NCBI RefSeq assembly: GCF_913778135.1
Contig: NZ_CAJYVU010000103.1
Coordinates: 17,442 to 81,441, forward strand
Source: an uncultured Sphingomonas sp.
Lineage (GTDB): Bacteria; Pseudomonadota; Alphaproteobacteria; Sphingomonadales; Sphingomonadaceae
Length of the DNA stretch: 64,000 nt
Reading direction: 5' to 3'
Shown here: positions 1-8,439 of the stretch, piece after piece
Layout of the letters: the number at the start of each line of letters is the position of its first letter
How positions within the stretch are numbered: position 1 is the stretch's first letter
Translations under genes and position numbers: made by a program
The notes under the pieces: model-generated
The model's database searches: none
Told to the model about the DNA's origin: nothing
The model's input: the letters and a program-made list of their open reading frames with translations, nothing else

Positions 1-2108
1 TGCGCATAGGCGAGCTTTGCCGCGTCGTCCGCACCGGACGCCGCAATATAGCCGAGTGCGACGTTGCGCAGCCGCCGCCGGCCCTTGTCCTCGGGCGTAT
101 AGGCGTAGGCGCGGCCGCTGCCCGCCTCGTACGCGGTGCGCCAGCGCGCCTCCAACTCAAGCCCGAGATCGCGGCGCAGCGCCTCGCGCGCGGCGTGGAT
201 CGCGTCCGGGTCGACCGTCGACAATTGGTCGCCGACGAAGCTCTCCGACGGTAGCAGCACCGCTTCGGCGACGAACGCGGGGTCGAGTTCGGGATTGTCG
301 AGTGTGTCGGCAACCGCGGCGATCACCGCGTCGTGATCGGCCTTGCCCTCGATCGTCGCGGCGACGAGCGTGTCGAGCATCAGCTGCTGCATCGCCTCAT
401 AGCGCGCGAACGGATCGTCGTCGTGGCGCGCGAGGAAAGCGAGATCGGCGGCGGTGCGGTCGCTCTCGATCACGACCGGCGCGGAGAAGCCGCGGTTGAG
501 CGAGACGATCGGCCGCTCGGCAATCGTCTCGAACGTCACGCTGGCGCTCGCGTCCGACAGGATGACGAGCTGCTCCTCGGTGAGCGCATCCCCCGTCTCG
601 GCACCGAACAGGCGTATCTTGAGCGGCAATACCTGCGGCAGTTTGTTCGACTGCCCCGGCGTGTCGGGCACCTTTTGCGCAAGGTTGACCGTCGCGCGGC
701 CCGAACCCGGCTCGTGCTCCAGCGACACCGACACGCGCGGGGTACCTGCCTGGGAGTACCACAAGCGGAACTGCGACAGGTCGACCCCGCCCGCTTCCTC
801 CATGCAGGCGACGTAATCCTCGCAGGTCGCCGCCGTGCCGTCGAAGCGGTCGAAATACAGGTCGGTTGCCGCGCGGAAGCGGTCCGGCCCCAGGATCGTC
901 GCCATCATGCGGATCAGCTCCGCACCCTTGTTGTAGATCGTGGCGGTATAGAAATTGGAGATTTCAAGGTAGCTTTCCGGGCGGACCGGGTGCGCCAGCG
1001 GGCTTGCGTCCTCCGGGAATTGCCCGGCGCGCAGGCCGCGCACATCCTCGATCCGCTTGACCGCGGCCGAACCCTGGTCGGCCGAGAAGCCCTGGTCCCG
1101 GTAGACGGTGAAGCCTTCCTTCAAGGAAAGCTGGAACCAGTCGCGGCAGGTGATGCGGTTGCCCGACCAATTGTGGAAATATTCGTGCGCGACGACTGCC
1201 GCAATCGCGTCGTAATCGTAATCGGTGGCTGTGTCGGGATCGGCGAGGATGTAGCGGCTGTTGAAGATGTTCAGCCCCTTGTTCTCCATCGCGCCGAAGT
1301 TGAAGTCGTCGACCGCAACGATGTTGAACACGTCGAGGTCATATTCGCGGCCGTAGACGCGCTCGTCCCACGCCATCGACAGCTTCAATGCGTGGAGCGC
1401 ATGGTCGGTCTTGGCGAGGTCCGCCTCGCGCACCCAGATGCCGAGTTCGACCGTGCGGCCCGAGCGCGTGGTGAACGTGCCGCGGTTGACCGCCAGATCG
1501 CCCGCGACCAACGCGAACAGATAGGATGACTTGGGGAATGGATCGTGCCACTCGGCCCAGTGGTTGCCGTCGTCGTTATCGCCCTGCGCCACCGGATCGC
1601 CGTTGGCGAGCAGCACGGGAAAGCGCGCCTTGTCCGCGGTCATCCGCACCGAATAGGTCGACAGAACGTCGGGGCGGTCGGGAAAATAGGTGATGCGCCG
1701 AAATCCTTCCGCCTCGCACTGCGTGCACAGGTTGCCGCCGCTCGCGTATAATCCCATCAGCTGCGTGTTGCGCTCGGGCGCGATCTCGACCTCGGTCTCG
1801 ATCACGTGGGCGTCGCCGGGCAGGGGAAGGACGAGCTGCTCGCCCTCGATACGCCAGTCGTTGACCGACACGCCGTCGACCGCCACCGACACGATCCGCT
1901 GTCCCGCACCATCGAGCCGCAGCGGCAGGTCGTGCGCACCCGATCGCTCGACCGACAGCCGCGCGCGCACGCGCGTCACCGCGGGATCGAGCGCGAAGTC
2001 GAGCGTGGTCGTCGGCACCGTCCAGGCGGGGGCGGTGTAATCCTCGCGCCGGATCACCGCAGGTGCGGACGGGGCAGGGGTCAAGGCGGCGTGCGTGGCG
2101 TCGAGCAT
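1..2108 (-). CDS. pepN: aminopeptidase N (M1 zinc metallopeptidase), 3' end beyond window
   Basis: Removes N-terminal residues from peptides in the cytoplasm. The frame reads from an ATG at 2108 to the window edge without a stop, giving about 702 residues; the family is about 870 long, so roughly the last 170 residues lie outside. The M1 exopeptidase motif GAMEN is followed by NKGLN, and the zinc motif HEYFH is at residues 308-312 (E. coli PepN has it near 297) inside the block HEYFHNWSGNRITCRDW, diagnostic of the PepN branch. There is no signal peptide. It is divergent from the M28 peptidase gene with a 141-bp gap. A second, unrelated-subfamily M1 enzyme lies at 18328-20991. Confidence 0.96.
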   Translation of the reverse strand, partial: MLDATHAALTPAPSAPAVIRREDYTAPAWTVPTTTLDFALDPAVTRVRARLSVERSGAHDLPLRLDGAGQRIVSVAVDGVSVNDWRIEGEQLVLPLPGDAHVIETEVEIAPERNTQLMGLYASGGNLCTQCEAEGFRRITYFPDRPDVLSTYSVRMTADKARFPVLLANGDPVAQGDNDDGNHWAEWHDPFPKSSYLFALVAGDLAVNRGTFTTRSGRTVELGIWVREADLAKTDHALHALKLSMAWDERVYGREYDLDVFNIVAVDDFNFGAMENKGLNIFNSRYILADPDTATDYDYDAIAAVVAHEYFHNWSGNRITCRDWFQLSLKEGFTVYRDQGFSADQGSAAVKRIEDVRGLRAGQFPEDASPLAHPVRPESYLEISNFYTATIYNKGAELIRMMATILGPDRFRAATDLYFDRFDGTAATCEDYVACMEEAGGVDLSQFRLWYSQAGTPRVSVSLEHEPGSGRATVNLAQKVPDTPGQSNKLPQVLPLKIRLFGAETGDALTEEQLVILSDASASVTFETIAERPIVSLNRGFSAPVVIESDRTAADLAFLARHDDDPFARYEAMQQLMLDTLVAATIEGKADHDAVIAAVADTLDNPELDPAFVAEAVLLPSESFVGDQLSTVDPDAIHAAREALRRDLGLELEARWRTAYEAGSGRAYAYTPEDKGRRRLRNVALGYIAASGADDAAKLAYA

Positions 2109-2249
2109 GACGGTTCCTATCATCGGCGGACGCCAAGGTTCCATAGCCAAGCCATGGATGCCGCGATCTCCTTGGCCCTCCGGCAGCGGGGTTGCGCGCC
2201 CGTGGCGGGCTGCTAGGCCCGATCGTGAGAACAAGGAGAGCGAAAAATC

Positions 2250-3842
2250 GTGAAGCGTTTGCTGGCGGTTGCGTCACTGGTCCTGCTGCTGGGTGCTGCC
2301 CCGTCACCCGAGAATGCGCCCGCGCCGCGCGCCGCGGAGGAAGCCGCGATCCGCGCGCACGTTGCTTATCTCGCCTCCGACGCGCTCGCCGGGCGTGAGG
2401 CGGGCAGCGCGGGGTTCGACACCGCCGCTGCTTATGTCGCGCAGCAATTCGCCGCTGCCGGGCTCAAGCCGGGGGCGGACGGCGCGTATTTGCAACGCGT
2501 GCCTTTGATGAAATACCAGGTTGCGGGAGACGCCGCCGCAGCGATCAACGGCGTCGCGCTCACGCCGGGTGAGGACTTCGTCGCGACGGCGAATCCGCAG
2601 GCTGCGCGCACCGACGTGTCGGCGCGCGTAGTGTTCGTCGGGCAGGGCGTCTCTGCTCCCGCGCGCGGCCACGACGATTACGCGAAGGTTGACGCGCGCG
2701 GCGCGATCGTCGCGCTGGTCGGCGGCGCGCCCGCCGACATGCAGAGCGAGGAGCACGCCTATTTCGCCAGCATCCGAACAAAGCTGCAGGCGGCCGCCGC
2801 GCATGGTGCGATCGGCGCGGTGCTGCTGACGGGCGGCGCGAGAAGGGCGCGACCGGTCCGCGCGGGTGGGGTGCAATACGGCTGGGCGACGCCCGAGGGT
2901 ACCGCCTTCGCGCCCGGCGTGCCGCTGCTGGCGAACTTCACCGATGCCGGCGCGACCAAGCTGTTCGCGGGCGCGGGCACGACCTGGGACCAGGCGCGCG
3001 CCGAGGTGAACGGCAAGCAGGCGTTCCCGCCCGCCGTGCTCAAGACCACGCTGCGCATCCAGAGCGCGACGCAGTTCACGCCCGTAGCCTCATCCAACGT
3101 CGTCGGCGTGCTGCCCGGCACCGATCCCGCGCGGTCGAACGAGGTGGTCGTGCTCTCCGCACACCTCGACCACATCGGTATCAGCAAGAAACCGAACGCG
3201 AACGGCGACGCGATCAACAACGGCGCGCTCGACGACGCGATCGGGATCGCCAGCCTGATCGAGGAAGCGCGCCGTTTCCAGCGCGCAGGCGCCGGCAAGC
3301 GGACGATCGTGTTCCTGGCGGTGACGGCCGAGGAAAAGGGGCTGGTCGGCAGCGACTATTTCGTGCGGCATCGGCCCAAGGGGCTGGAGAATATCGTTGC
3401 CGACGTGAACCTCGACATGCCGGTGCTGACCTACGCATTCAGCGACGTGGTCGCGTTCGGCGGCGACCGCTCGACGCTCGGCCCCGTGATTGCGCGCGCG
3501 GCGAAGGGGGCGGGTGTCGTCACCTCGCCCGATCCAATTCCCGAGCAGACGATCTTCACGCGATCGGACCATTTCCGCTTCGTCGAGGCGGGCGTGCCGT
3601 CCGTCTTTCTGTGGCCGGGGCTGAAGGCCGAGGGCGCGCGCGCCGCGTTCGAGGACTTCATGAAGAACCGCTACCACCAGCCGGGCGATGAAATCGACGC
3701 CGGCATCCTGTGGGATCAGGCGGTGCGCTTCGTCGACATCAACTATGCGATTGCGCGCGACATCGCTGACGCGCCCGCGAAGCCGGTGTGGAACAAGGGC
3801 GACTATTTCGGCACCGCCTTCAAGGGCCCGATGGCGAACTGA
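2250..3842 (+). CDS. M28 family metallopeptidase, exported
   Basis: Likely a periplasmic or secreted aminopeptidase with two zinc ions. It starts at GTG 2250 with a strong ribosome site AAGGAGAG at 2233-2240. The first ~18 residues (MKRLLAVASLVLLLGAA) form a signal peptide. The M28 ligand set is visible in order: H in SAHLDHIG, D in GALDDAIG, EE in TAEEKG, D in NLDMP and H in YHQPGDE. A PA-type insert probably fills residues ~130-260, as is usual in longer M28 members (530 aa here). Its stop overlaps the start of the next gene (TGATG at 3840-3844), so the two are translationally coupled. Substrate is not predictable. Confidence 0.93.
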   Translation: MKRLLAVASLVLLLGAAPSPENAPAPRAAEEAAIRAHVAYLASDALAGREAGSAGFDTAAAYVAQQFAAAGLKPGADGAYLQRVPLMKYQVAGDAAAAINGVALTPGEDFVATANPQAARTDVSARVVFVGQGVSAPARGHDDYAKVDARGAIVALVGGAPADMQSEEHAYFASIRTKLQAAAAHGAIGAVLLTGGARRARPVRAGGVQYGWATPEGTAFAPGVPLLANFTDAGATKLFAGAGTTWDQARAEVNGKQAFPPAVLKTTLRIQSATQFTPVASSNVVGVLPGTDPARSNEVVVLSAHLDHIGISKKPNANGDAINNGALDDAIGIASLIEEARRFQRAGAGKRTIVFLAVTAEEKGLVGSDYFVRHRPKGLENIVADVNLDMPVLTYAFSDVVAFGGDRSTLGPVIARAAKGAGVVTSPDPIPEQTIFTRSDHFRFVEAGVPSVFLWPGLKAEGARAAFEDFMKNRYHQPGDEIDAGILWDQAVRFVDINYAIARDIADAPAKPVWNKGDYFGTAFKGPMAN

Positions 3843-4657
3843 TGTTCGTCTTCGGCCTGGGCTATGCCGCGCGGGCGATCGTTGCGGCGGCGGGTGGCGT
3901 CGCGGTCGGCACCACGCGCGACGGTCGTGACGGCACGCTTCCGTACGACGACGCAGCCGCGGTGAGGGCGGCATTGGCGGCGAGCGAGCGCGTGCTGGTG
4001 TCGATCCCGCCCGACGCGCAGGGCGATCCGGTGCTGCGCGATTATGCCGACCAGCTGTCGGGCAAATGGGTCGGCTATCTCTCCTCCACCGGCGTCTACG
4101 GCGACGCGGGCGGTGGCTGGGTCGACGAGAGCGCGCCTGCGAACCGCGGACGCCGCCCGCTGCGCAACGCCGCCGACGCCGCCTGGCTCGCGCACGGCGC
4201 GCACGTGTTCCGCCTGCCCGGCATCTACGGCCCCGGCCGCTCCGCGCTCGACCGCGTGGCGGCGGGTGAGGCGCATCGCACCGGCATCACCGATCAGGTG
4301 TTCAGCCGCGTCCACGTCGATGACATCGCGGCGGGCGTCGTCGCCGCGTTCGCTGCGCCGCCGGGTGCGTACAATCTCGCGGACGACGAACCCGCCAGCC
4401 AGGATGCGGTGGTCGAGTACGCTGCTGATCTGCTCGGCCTGGCACCGCCGCCGTTCGCCTCGCTCGATGCGCTGTCGCCGATGGCGCGCGGCTTCTACGC
4501 CGAGAACCGGCGCGTCGCGAATGGCAAGGCGAAGCGCGTGCTCGGCTGGCGCCCGCGCTACCCGACCTACCGGTTCGGCCTGCGCGCGGTCAGCGCGATG
4601 ACCAGCCCGACCCCCGCGAGTACACCGCCCGCCGCCGCCAATATCGACCAGCGGTAA
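3842..4657 (+). CDS. NAD(P)-binding SDR-family epimerase/reductase-like protein
   Basis: A 271-residue extended-SDR-like protein. ATG 3842 overlaps the M28 stop by one base, which decides the start over an upstream in-frame ATG at 3788. The N-terminus has a Rossmann-type glycine turn (FGLGYAARAI), then YLSSTGVYGD with the conserved Tyr region and RLPGIYGPGR, typical of the YeeZ-like epimerase group. The C-terminal ENRRVANGKAKRVLGW is the familiar helix of this group. The substrate is unknown. Its 3' end overlaps the convergent EamA transporter gene by 91 bp (4567-4657), a long tail-to-tail overlap. Confidence 0.85.
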   Translation: MFVFGLGYAARAIVAAAGGVAVGTTRDGRDGTLPYDDAAAVRAALAASERVLVSIPPDAQGDPVLRDYADQLSGKWVGYLSSTGVYGDAGGGWVDESAPANRGRRPLRNAADAAWLAHGAHVFRLPGIYGPGRSALDRVAAGEAHRTGITDQVFSRVHVDDIAAGVVAAFAAPPGAYNLADDEPASQDAVVEYAADLLGLAPPPFASLDALSPMARGFYAENRRVANGKAKRVLGWRPRYPTYRFGLRAVSAMTSPTPASTPPAAANIDQR

Positions 4658-5490
4658 CCCTCGAACACCGTCGACAGCAGCATGGCGATCACCGGCACGA
4701 TCACGCTGTTGTACGCCGCCTTAGCCGGGCCGATTGTGCGGATGATGCGGAAATATAGCGTGAACGCGAGTGCCGAGGCGGCGAGCCCGAGGTACAGCAC
4801 GCCCGCGATATAGCTGGGCCGGGGATCGAACACCGGCGCGCCAACGGTCGCCAGCGCGAAGGCGGCGTCCATCGCGGCACCCAGCAGCATCGCGACCGCC
4901 AGCATCGGGATCATCGGATAGCGCGCCGCGGTCTTTGTCGCCTGCATGACGTTCGCGACCGAGGCCGACAGGATCGCGCAGCCCGTCAGCGCGATGCCGA
5001 TCAGCGCCTCACCCGCGCCGTTCGGGTTGCTGCGCGCCTCCTGAATGAACAAGAGCGCGACCCCCGCCATCGCCACCGCTGAGCCAAGAAGCAGCTGCCG
5101 TCCCATCCGCTGTCCGAGGAAGATGCGCGCGAACACGGCATTGGGCACCAGCAGCAGCGCGAACACGACCGAGACGAGGCCCGAGGTGATGTGTTGCTCG
5201 GCGCGGTAGACGAAGTTGAAGTTGCACACGAACTGCGCCAGTCCCAGCACCCCTGCGAACAGCCAGCCGGTGCGATCGAACGACAGCCGCTCGCCCTTGG
5301 AGATCGCCACGACCGCGAGCGTCACCCCTGCCACTGCGAAACGATACGCGACCGACCAGCTCGGCGGCACCATCGCGCCCGACAGCTGATCGCGGATCAC
5401 GATCCAGGTCGATCCCCAGATTAGCAGCACGATCGTGAACGGGATCAGCACGCTGGCGCGCGTGGACTGCGGGGGCGGGGCGGCGGACAT
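4567..5490 (-). CDS. EamA/DMT-family transporter (10 TM helices)
   Basis: Inner-membrane drug/metabolite transporter of 307 residues. The sequence is a run of hydrophobic segments in two repeated halves (EamA repeats ~ residues 12-145 and 160-302), with typical WGSTWIVIRDQ near the start of helix 1 and an inner-repeat match GLAASALAFTLYF. Members export amino acids or other small metabolites; the substrate cannot be read from sequence. It is convergent with, and overlaps by 91 bp, the SDR gene; upstream it is divergent from the glycine-zipper gene. Confidence 0.92.
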   Translation of the reverse strand: MSAAPPPQSTRASVLIPFTIVLLIWGSTWIVIRDQLSGAMVPPSWSVAYRFAVAGVTLAVVAISKGERLSFDRTGWLFAGVLGLAQFVCNFNFVYRAEQHITSGLVSVVFALLLVPNAVFARIFLGQRMGRQLLLGSAVAMAGVALLFIQEARSNPNGAGEALIGIALTGCAILSASVANVMQATKTAARYPMIPMLAVAMLLGAAMDAAFALATVGAPVFDPRPSYIAGVLYLGLAASALAFTLYFRIIRTIGPAKAAYNSVIVPVIAMLLSTVFEGYRWSILAAAGGVLAGVGLVIALTARRPNR

Positions 5491-5633
5491 GGAAGCGCGA
5501 TTAACAGATCACGGCATGGAGGCCATGCTGAACCGCGGATAACGGGCGCATTCAGCCGCCGCTCAACGCGACTCGCGCAGAGATGCACGATCGGCGCGGC
5601 ACCCTTGCCGCGCCGGAACAGTGGAGCAGGCAG

Positions 5634-6089
5634 ATGCTGAAGACGCTTTCGATCGCCGCCGGAACGCTGGCGATGGCTGTTACCTCGTTCGCGCCGGTCG
5701 CGGCGCAGGCGCAGGGCTATTACCGCGGCTACGATGATCGCGGATACAGCCGGGCGGAGAACGACGATCGCTACCGCGACCATGAGCGGGCCTATGCGGA
5801 CGCCGATCGTGACGGCTGGAACCAGGGGCCGCAATATTACGAGACCGATCGGCCGCGTCGCTATCGCCCGCGGACCTACCGCGATGCGCGCGATTATCGC
5901 TACACCGATCGCGGCTGCCAGAACGGCACTACCGGCACGATTGTCGGCGCGATCGCTGGTGGCCTTCTCGGCCGTGTGATCGATCGTCGCGGCGACCGCA
6001 CGCTCGGCACCGTGCTGGGCGCGGGCGGCGGCGCGCTGGCGGGCAATGCGGTCGAGCGGTCGAACAACCCGGCCTACTGCCGCCGCTGA
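5634..6089 (+). CDS. exported glycine-zipper (2TM) protein
   Basis: A 151-residue envelope protein. I place the start at ATG 5634, because MLKTLSIAAGTLAMAVTSFAPVAAQA is a clear signal peptide; an in-frame ATG at 5583 would put extra residues before it. The mature N-terminal half is rich in Tyr, Arg and Asp and is low-complexity. The C-terminal half carries the glycine-zipper motif (GTIVGAIAGGLLG and GTVLGAGGGALAGNA), common in small sphingomonad outer-membrane-associated proteins of unknown exact role. No operon partner. Confidence 0.85.
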   Translation: MLKTLSIAAGTLAMAVTSFAPVAAQAQGYYRGYDDRGYSRAENDDRYRDHERAYADADRDGWNQGPQYYETDRPRRYRPRTYRDARDYRYTDRGCQNGTTGTIVGAIAGGLLGRVIDRRGDRTLGTVLGAGGGALAGNAVERSNNPAYCRR

Positions 6090-6136
6090 TCGCGAAGGCC
6101 GGGTAGAGGAGGGCGAGCGATCGTCCTCCTACAGTG

Positions 6137-7138
6137 TCAAAGCGCCGCGATCGCCTCGGCAAGCGGGCGAATGTCGTCGGCGCTCTGGTCCCACGACACG
6201 ACAAGCCTCGCCTCGCCCGCGCCCCAATCGTAGAAGTCGAATCCCTTGGCGCGTAGGCTCGCCGCTTCCTCGGCGGTGACGCGCAGGAATACCTCATTGC
6301 CATCGGCCGGGTGGATCAGCCGATCATCCGCTGCCGCCGCGATCAGTTGCGCGCCCGCGTTGCTCGCGCGCGCGCAATCGAGCCAGACGTCGTTGTCGAG
6401 CATCGCAAGGATTTGCGCGGCGAGATAGCGTCCCTTCGACAGCAGCAATCCGGCACGCTTGCGGCGGAACACCGTCGCGTCGGCCAGCTCCGGTCGGAAA
6501 AACACCAAGGCTTCCGCGTTCATGCCGCCGTTCTTGACGAAGCCGAACGACAGCACGTCGACCCCACCGCGCCACGTGAGATCAGCTGGGCTGGCCCCGG
6601 TTGCGACCACTGCATTCGCAAAGCGCGCGCCGTCCATGTGGAAGTGCAAGCCCCGCGCACGCGCCACCGCGCCGATCGCAGCGACCTCGCCCGCCGAATA
6701 GGCGAGGCCGTATTCGGTCTGGTTGGTGATCGAGATCGCGCTCGGCACCTGCTGGTGGATGTCGTAGCGCTGGACGTTCAGCACCGCCTCCAGCGTCTCG
6801 GGCGTCACCTTTGCGCCGTCGCCGTCCGCCAGCAGCAGCTTGGCGCCATGGGTGTAGAATTCGGGCGCGCCGCACTCGTCGTTCTGGATGTGCGCGTCGC
6901 GGTGACACACGACCGATCCGTGCGGTGGGCAGATCGCGGCGAGTGCGAGGCAGTTCGCCGCCGTCCCGCTCGGCACCCAGAAGACGCGTACCTCGGTCTC
7001 GAACGTCTCCGACAGTCGCGCGTCGAGCTGCTTCGACCAACGGTCGCCGTCGTACGCGGTGTCCAGCGTGTCCACCTCCGCCAGCGCGCGCATGACGGCA
7101 GGGTGGACGGGGGCGGCATTGTCGGAGAAGAAGCGCAT
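6137..7138 (-). CDS. threonine aldolase-like PLP enzyme (beta-eliminating lyase family)
   Basis: A 333-residue fold-type I PLP enzyme, probably a low-specificity threonine aldolase (threonine to glycine and acetaldehyde). The start is ATG 7138 with AAGG about 8 bases upstream; a longer frame with TTG at 7174 is less likely. MRFFSDN at the N-terminus is the family's usual opening. The PLP aspartate is in HMDGARFANA and the Schiff-base lysine in LSFGFVKNGG. The length equals the usual ~330-345 residues. It is transcribed in the same direction as the antiporter gene, 45 bp downstream of it. Confidence 0.88.
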   Translation of the reverse strand: MRFFSDNAAPVHPAVMRALAEVDTLDTAYDGDRWSKQLDARLSETFETEVRVFWVPSGTAANCLALAAICPPHGSVVCHRDAHIQNDECGAPEFYTHGAKLLLADGDGAKVTPETLEAVLNVQRYDIHQQVPSAISITNQTEYGLAYSAGEVAAIGAVARARGLHFHMDGARFANAVVATGASPADLTWRGGVDVLSFGFVKNGGMNAEALVFFRPELADATVFRRKRAGLLLSKGRYLAAQILAMLDNDVWLDCARASNAGAQLIAAAADDRLIHPADGNEVFLRVTAEEAASLRAKGFDFYDWGAGEARLVVSWDQSADDIRPLAEAIAAL

Positions 7139-7183
7139 GTTCAGTGCCTTGGGTCGGCTGGGCGCCCGCGTCAATCGTGCGCG

Positions 7184-8245
7184 TCAACCATGCGTCGCGA
7201 TCGCGAACAGTCCCGCCACACCGACCGCGTAGAGGACGAGCACCGCGAGTGAATCGACACCCATGCGCCAGAACAGCCGCTTTGGTCGGAAGATCAGCCC
7301 GGCGGCGTAGACGCAGGTCAGCAGCACGCCGAGCCCGGCGAGATAGATGTCGCTCGCCTGCGCCGACGGCAGCACCGCCTCGCCTGATACCACCACCGCG
7401 ACGAGGAAGAGGACGGGCAGGAACGCGTTGCCACCGAAGATGTCGCTGATCGCGAGCTGGTAATCCTTCATGCGGACCGAGGTGATCCCCGTGGACAGTT
7501 CGGGCAGCGAGGTGGCGGCGGCGAGCACCGTCGCGCCGAACAGTACGCCTGACAGTCCGATATGGTCGGCGATCGCATCGCCGCTGCGTTCCAGCAGCAC
7601 GCCCGCGATGAGCGTGGCGAGCGCGGCGGCGCCGAACATCCAGAACACGCGCGCGCTGTGCCCCGCTGCCTTGTCCTTCTTCCCCTGCGAATGACCTTTC
7701 GGCTCTTCCTGCGTGTCGGGGGCGTCTCCGGCGCTGTCGTGCCACGGCAGGCTGCGACTGGCGCGGCTCGACAGCCAGATGCCGACCAGCCACAGCGCGG
7801 CGATCGCGAGCGCGCCCGGCGTCACGCGGAAGGCGATCAGGTCGCCCGGCAATTGCGTTGCCATGATCGCGACGATCAGGACCGCGACCACCAGCACTGC
7901 CTCGATCACTAGACTGAGGCTCGCGGCACGATAGGTGAGCGGCTTACGCTCCTTCATCGCCATGTCCATAAAGACGAGCACCACCGTCTGGATCGCGATC
8001 CCGCCCAGAATGTTGCCGACGGCGACGCCGATATTGCCGCTCGCCGCCGCGCTGACGGTGATCGCGAGCTCGGGCAGGTTGGTCGCGATGGCGAGCACGA
8101 CGATCCCGCCCAGCGCCTTGCCGAGGTGCAGCCGCGCGGACAGTACGTCGGTCGTGTCGGCGAGCTTGACCCCCGCGATCCAGATCACGCCCGCGCTTGC
8201 GGCGAAGATCAGCAGCAGAATGGGAAGCGAGAGCTGCGCGAACAT
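7184..8245 (-). CDS. calcium/sodium antiporter (CaCA family)
   Basis: A 353-residue membrane protein with two homologous halves, each containing an alpha-repeat: GGIVVLAIATNLPELAIT in the first half and GATVLAAATSLPELSTGI in the second. The acidic ATNLPE/ATSLPE motifs are the ion-binding core of CaCA exchangers. A charged cytoplasmic loop (SAGDAPDTQEEPKGHSQGKK region) separates the halves. It exports Ca2+ or another cation against Na+ or H+ across the inner membrane. The start is ATG 8245. Confidence 0.9.
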   Translation of the reverse strand: MFAQLSLPILLLIFAASAGVIWIAGVKLADTTDVLSARLHLGKALGGIVVLAIATNLPELAITVSAAASGNIGVAVGNILGGIAIQTVVLVFMDMAMKERKPLTYRAASLSLVIEAVLVVAVLIVAIMATQLPGDLIAFRVTPGALAIAALWLVGIWLSSRASRSLPWHDSAGDAPDTQEEPKGHSQGKKDKAAGHSARVFWMFGAAALATLIAGVLLERSGDAIADHIGLSGVLFGATVLAAATSLPELSTGITSVRMKDYQLAISDIFGGNAFLPVLFLVAVVVSGEAVLPSAQASDIYLAGLGVLLTCVYAAGLIFRPKRLFWRMGVDSLAVLVLYAVGVAGLFAIATHG

Positions 8246-8439
8246 CGGTGTTCCTTCAAACGCCGCTACAGTCGCGACGAACAGACAACGAGCAGTTGTG
8301 CGTCAGGGTTCGTGCACGTCGTTGGCCGGGAAGGATCAGATAACCGGCTGACAGCCGGATCAGCGTTGAAGCGGCCCGGAGGGAAGCGAAGTCATAGGAA
8401 AGAGCGTCGCGAAAAGCCGCGATGCGCTCAGTCACCGTG

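Noticed and set aside
333..1529. 398-aa plus-strand ORF
   Set aside because: Shadow of pepN on the other strand; Arg/His-rich with no family motif.
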